Shown: in pieces, positions 6,712-7,037 of the stretch
Numbering within the stretch: position 1 is the first letter of the stretch
Layout: the number at the start of each line of letters is the position of its first letter
Source of the DNA: Candidatus Sodaliphilus limicaballi
GTDB taxonomy: Bacteria > Bacteroidota > Bacteroidia > Bacteroidales > Muribaculaceae
Assembly: GCA_018065815.1 (NCBI GenBank)
Contig: JAGHSP010000241.1
Coordinates: 1 to 7,037 of the forward strand
DNA length: 7,037 nt
Direction: 5' to 3'
Made by a program: the position numbers and the translations under genes
The notes under the pieces: generated by a model
What the model saw: the letters and a program-made list of their open reading frames with translations, nothing else
Databases searched by the model: none
What the model was told of the DNA's origin: nothing

Positions 6712-7037
6712 ATGGCAAAATATAGCGACAACGAGAAGTCAGCAATCGTGAGTTTACTCATAGAAATGATTAATGTAGATAATGTTATCTCACTTAAAGA
6801 AATGGATGAGATTAATGTTATCAATCGTGACTTAAACATAACCGAGGAAGTTTTCTTGTTGGGTAAGGCACTTGATTTCAACTATTCAGTAGAGTTAGTC
6901 AAGCACATGAGCGACGAGAAAAAACTGGAAGTGGCCAAGTACATTACACGCATTATAGATGCCGACGGTGTTGTTAAGGATGTTGAGATTCAACTGCTCA
7001 ACGATATATGCCACCGCACTGGATTAGACATTATTTT
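6712..7037 (+). CDS. TerB-like domain protein, 3' end cut by the window
   Basis: An open frame from ATG at 6712 runs without a stop to the window end, giving 108 complete codons (MAKYSDNEKSAIVSLL at the start). An AAGG-rich stretch directly precedes the ATG. The protein looks soluble and all-helical. It shows two related halves. In the first, DNVI then E30 is followed by a hydrophobic helix (23-43). In the second, DGVV then E92 is followed by INxLLNxI-type spacing (85-107). The Asp-to-Glu distance is seven residues in both. This pattern is typical of the tellurite-resistance TerB-like and DjlA N-terminal-like helical domains, where acidic residues may bind metal. The name does not imply tellurite resistance; many such small proteins in Bacteroidota have no known role. 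It has its own promoter-like element after the ftsH terminator. The family call is from pattern recognition. Confidence 0.75.
   Translation, partial: MAKYSDNEKSAIVSLLIEMINVDNVISLKEMDEINVINRDLNITEEVFLLGKALDFNYSVELVKHMSDEKKLEVAKYITRIIDADGVVKDVEIQLLNDICHRTGLDII

Noticed and set aside
1..7037. Search for CRISPR arrays, tRNAs, rRNA, insertion sequences, phage or defence genes
   Set aside because: No regularly spaced repeats, cloverleaf-like segments, transposase or integrase motifs, or terminal inverted repeats were seen; every long frame is a housekeeping gene or its shadow.
6712..7037. Tellurite resistance as the role of the TerB-like gene
   Set aside because: Only the fold pattern is seen; no terC, terD or terZ genes are nearby, so a resistance role is not supported.

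Overview
The window looks like a chromosomal housekeeping region from a Bacteroidales (Bacteroidota) bacterium. The evidence is protein style (Bacteroidota-type FtsH, RsfS next to FtsH, a DUF5063-like protein), the lack of clear Shine-Dalgarno sequences, and promoter elements that fit the Bacteroidota TAnnTTTG -7 consensus. The family within the order (Prevotella-like, Muribaculaceae-like or other) cannot be settled from this sequence.

Layout. Positions 11-3901 hold five tightly packed genes on the minus strand, probably one operon read as yicC - gmk - nadD - DUF5063-like gene - M18 aminopeptidase. Gaps between them are 12-20 nt, and nadD overlaps the next gene by one base (TAATG). Positions 3902-4146 are a divergent intergenic region with a good minus-strand promoter for yicC, a tandem 11-bp repeat, and a plus-strand -7 element just ahead of rsfS. 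Positions 4147-6551 hold rsfS and ftsH, 29 nt apart. They are followed by a perfect 11-bp hairpin that probably terminates transcription (6578-6621). A separate promoter-like element precedes a TerB-like gene that starts at 6712 and runs off the end of the window.

How the genes fit together. The minus-strand cluster combines nucleotide and cofactor supply (guanylate kinase for GMP to GDP, NadD for NAD synthesis), an RNA-degrading enzyme (YicC), a peptidase that trims peptides, and an uncharacterised acidic protein. The plus-strand pair joins ribosome silencing (RsfS) with membrane protein quality control (FtsH). The themes are growth and quality control.

No phage, transposon, CRISPR, defence island, tRNA or rRNA was seen. 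I do not find a convincing new system. The points most worth a second look are the DUF5063-like gene coupled to nadD, the stand-alone TerB-like gene after ftsH where cdsA is often found, the tandem repeat between the divergent promoters, and a pair of periplasmic cysteines in FtsH.
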